Shown: piece after piece, positions 62,550-64,000 of the stretch
Position numbering within the stretch: position 1 is the first letter of the stretch
How the letters are laid out: every line of letters starts with the position of its first letter
From: an uncultured Gammaproteobacteria bacterium
GTDB lineage: Bacteria; Pseudomonadota; Gammaproteobacteria; JAADHQ01
Assembly (NCBI GenBank): GCA_947258755.1
Contig: CAMYJO010000001.1
Coordinates: 62,001 to 126,000 of the forward strand
DNA length: 64,000 bases
Reading direction: 5' to 3'
Translations under genes and position numbers: made by a program
The notes under the pieces: model-generated
What the model was told of the DNA's origin: nothing
What the model saw: only the letters and a program-made list of their open reading frames with translations
Database searches by the model: none

Positions 62550-62786
62550 ATGTTTAAATTAATCAGGGCCATATCTGTCATTACAGTGTGCTGTCTGAGC
62601 CAGAGCCTTTATGCCGGGGTGTATAAATGCACGGTTAATGGGTTTACCACTTATTCTGACATTCCATGTAAAAGCGAGAACACGACCCAGAACGAAACAA
62701 ATCAGCAGGGTAAAATCAGCATAAGCGCCAATATCAATGCTGATACATTGGTCAAGACTGGCAGCAAACAATTACATCAGAAGTAA
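62550..62786 (+). CDS. DUF4124-like secreted small protein
   Basis: This 78-residue protein has a signal peptide (MFKLIRAISVITVCCLSQSL, cleavage near YAG) and a short DUF4124-like core, GVYKCTVNGFTTYSDIPCKS, with two Cys probably in a disulfide. The C-terminal half is polar. GGGGAG lies upstream of the ATG. Function unknown. Confidence 0.8.
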   Translation: MFKLIRAISVITVCCLSQSLYAGVYKCTVNGFTTYSDIPCKSENTTQNETNQQGKISISANINADTLVKTGSKQLHQK

Positions 62787-63001
62787 ATACCCAGGTTTGT
62801 TTTTCCACTTCCGAGCGAACAGTCAAGCGGCAGGTTAAATTCAGGGCCATGCCAAAGCTTAACAGATCGCCACGGCTCTAAACCCGCTACCGTTTATTTA
62901 TTCTTAATATGAATGGCGCTTTGGCCTCGCGATGACAGGGGTCTTTTTGTCAGGGAAGGTATTTTTCCCTGAGTTTGCGCTATCTTTTCAGCTTGCTGCG
63001 G

Positions 63002-64000
63002 CTATAACAATGGCTTGATTGGCATCATTTGCCAAAATAATACCTTCATGCGTTTTGCCATTGTTGTATGCTTGTCTGGATTGTCGGTTGGCAGCCAGCT
63101 GTTCTCCGGCCGCATGTCCACCGCAATCATCTTTTCAACTGATCTTGCCAGCTCCTCATTTTTCACAATGATGCCGACTTCGGTATTTAGATTTTCCGAA
63201 CGTGGATCAAGGTTATAGGTACCGATATATAATATTTGACTATCAATCACCATGCTCTTCGCATGTATCGCAAAAACGGGTTGCTTGCTTTCAATCTCCG
63301 CATAACGCTCAAGTAATTTCTGCTGTACTGCCGGATGGGGTTTGTATTCATATATATGCAACCCCATTTTCAATAGTTTCCGCCGCTGTTTTTTATACCC
63401 ACTAAAGGCCTGCAAATTATCTGTCGACGCAAGTGAATTAGTGCTTATCAAAACCTTCACACCACGCTTTGATGTTTTGCGGAACAAATCTTCCGCCTCT
63501 TTTGACAGGACAAGGTATGGCGACTGAATAATAACCCTCCTCTCGGCGCTGCTTATTAATGCTGCCAGAGCTGCAGATGATTCCCCACCACCATCAAGTG
63601 CAAAACGGTTCTTGTTCTTACCCGGTATGTCACTAATAAATTGTACGTCTGCCCACACGGTCTTTTTCGCCAGCCTGGCAAACTCAGCCGGAATATTACT
63701 AATAGCATGCCTTACCTCCGGCGCAAAATTTTCCGGCGAATGCGCATATTTATGCAAGTCACTGTATATCTCTTTGATCTCAACATTATCTACCGTCACT
63801 CTTTGCCCAAAAATTCCGATGCCTGCAAAACGCTGCTCAACTGATGCGCTTAATTTACTTTCCCAGAAACGCTCAAAACTTTGCTTTACATCAGCGACAA
63901 CCTTGCCAATAACCAGCACATCCCGATCACGGAAGTTATACTTGTGATCGTAATCAAAATACTCGTCCGCCATATTACGGCCACCCGTTATTGCGACTTT
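63002..64000 (-). CDS. Phospholipase D family protein (5' end outside window)
   Basis: The frame continues to the right edge: upstream of MADEYFDYDHKYNFRDRDVL the codons read KVAITGGRN, which belongs to the first HKD region of ClsC/YmdC-type enzymes (GGRNMADEYFD). The second HKD motif HAKSMVIDSQILYIGTYNLD (His-x-Lys-x4-Asp) is intact near the C-terminus. A cardiolipin-synthase or phospholipase role is likely. The N-terminal part with the first catalytic His lies outside the window. Confidence 0.88.
   Translation of the reverse strand, partial: KVAITGGRNMADEYFDYDHKYNFRDRDVLVIGKVVADVKQSFERFWESKLSASVEQRFAGIGIFGQRVTVDNVEIKEIYSDLHKYAHSPENFAPEVRHAISNIPAEFARLAKKTVWADVQFISDIPGKNKNRFALDGGGESSAALAALISSAERRVIIQSPYLVLSKEAEDLFRKTSKRGVKVLISTNSLASTDNLQAFSGYKKQRRKLLKMGLHIYEYKPHPAVQQKLLERYAEIESKQPVFAIHAKSMVIDSQILYIGTYNLDPRSENLNTEVGIIVKNEELARSVEKMIAVDMRPENSWLPTDNPDKHTTMAKRMKVLFWQMMPIKPLL

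Overview
The window looks like the chromosome of an aerobic, probably sulfur-metabolising gammaproteobacterium. The evidence is an FNR-type ccoNOQP/ccoGHIS cbb3 oxidase locus, a complete bioBFHCD operon divergent from comF, purT, cobalamin-dependent metH, biosynthetic speA divergent from speE, PilG/H-like and GGDEF-EAL signalling proteins, and a tsdA-like thiosulfate dehydrogenase gene. I do not commit to a genus. No rRNA, tRNA or CRISPR was seen.

Layout. 0-16.9 kb is a respiratory block, nearly all on the minus strand. Read in the direction of transcription it holds a DUF2244 gene, coxB-coxA-(37-aa assembly protein)-ctaG-coxC, a terminator, SURF1, a Sco-like protein and ctaB. Then come ccoN-O-Q-P, a strong terminator, and ccoG-H-I-S. 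Thus an aa3/caa3-type oxidase and a high-affinity cbb3 oxidase, with their haem and copper assembly factors, lie next to each other. No heme A synthase (ctaA) is present. 17.6-20.1 kb is a large internalin-like LRR lipoprotein. 20.2-25.4 kb is the biotin operon (bioB-F-H-C-D, overlapping genes), with comF divergent. 26.1-29.3 kb is a doxX/glutathionyl-hydroquinone reductase/pirin redox operon divergent from a LysR gene that appears leaderless. 29.8-41.2 kb is a mix: small hypotheticals, ychJ, purT, a GGDEF-EAL protein, a YadGH-like ABC exporter, a membrane-anchored RRM protein, TerB-like, receiver and GAF proteins. 41.3-47.1 kb holds metH, a TtcA-like PP-loop protein, a DUF2007 protein and an LpxL-like acyltransferase.

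47-52.6 kb is an accessory, repeat-rich zone. It has REP-type palindromes (GTAGGAGCGGCC...), nested inverted repeats, and a different hairpin family built on GGGTCAGA. It also holds a frameshifted, truncated REP-associated tyrosine transposase remnant, a 5'-truncated rtcA pseudogene and another gene fragment, mixed with intact cupin, lipoprotein, PagL-like and phosphoribosyltransferase genes. Two near-identical GGGTCAGAGAACAAT hairpins bracket about 3.5 kb of it.

52.7-56.3 kb is the most unusual gene pair: a TsdA-like dihaem cytochrome c translationally coupled to a 934-residue fusion of SulP anion transporter, STAS, two cyclic-nucleotide-binding domains and rhodanese. This looks like a thiosulfate-oxidation/anion-transport unit with nucleotide sensing built in. 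57-64 kb holds a lipoprotein, a 3-hydroxyisobutyrate-dehydrogenase-family enzyme, speA/speE, a DUF4124 protein and a phospholipase D-family gene cut by the window edge.

Start sites were chosen by eye from ribosome binding sites and family N-termini. All family names come from recognising motifs, not from database searches.
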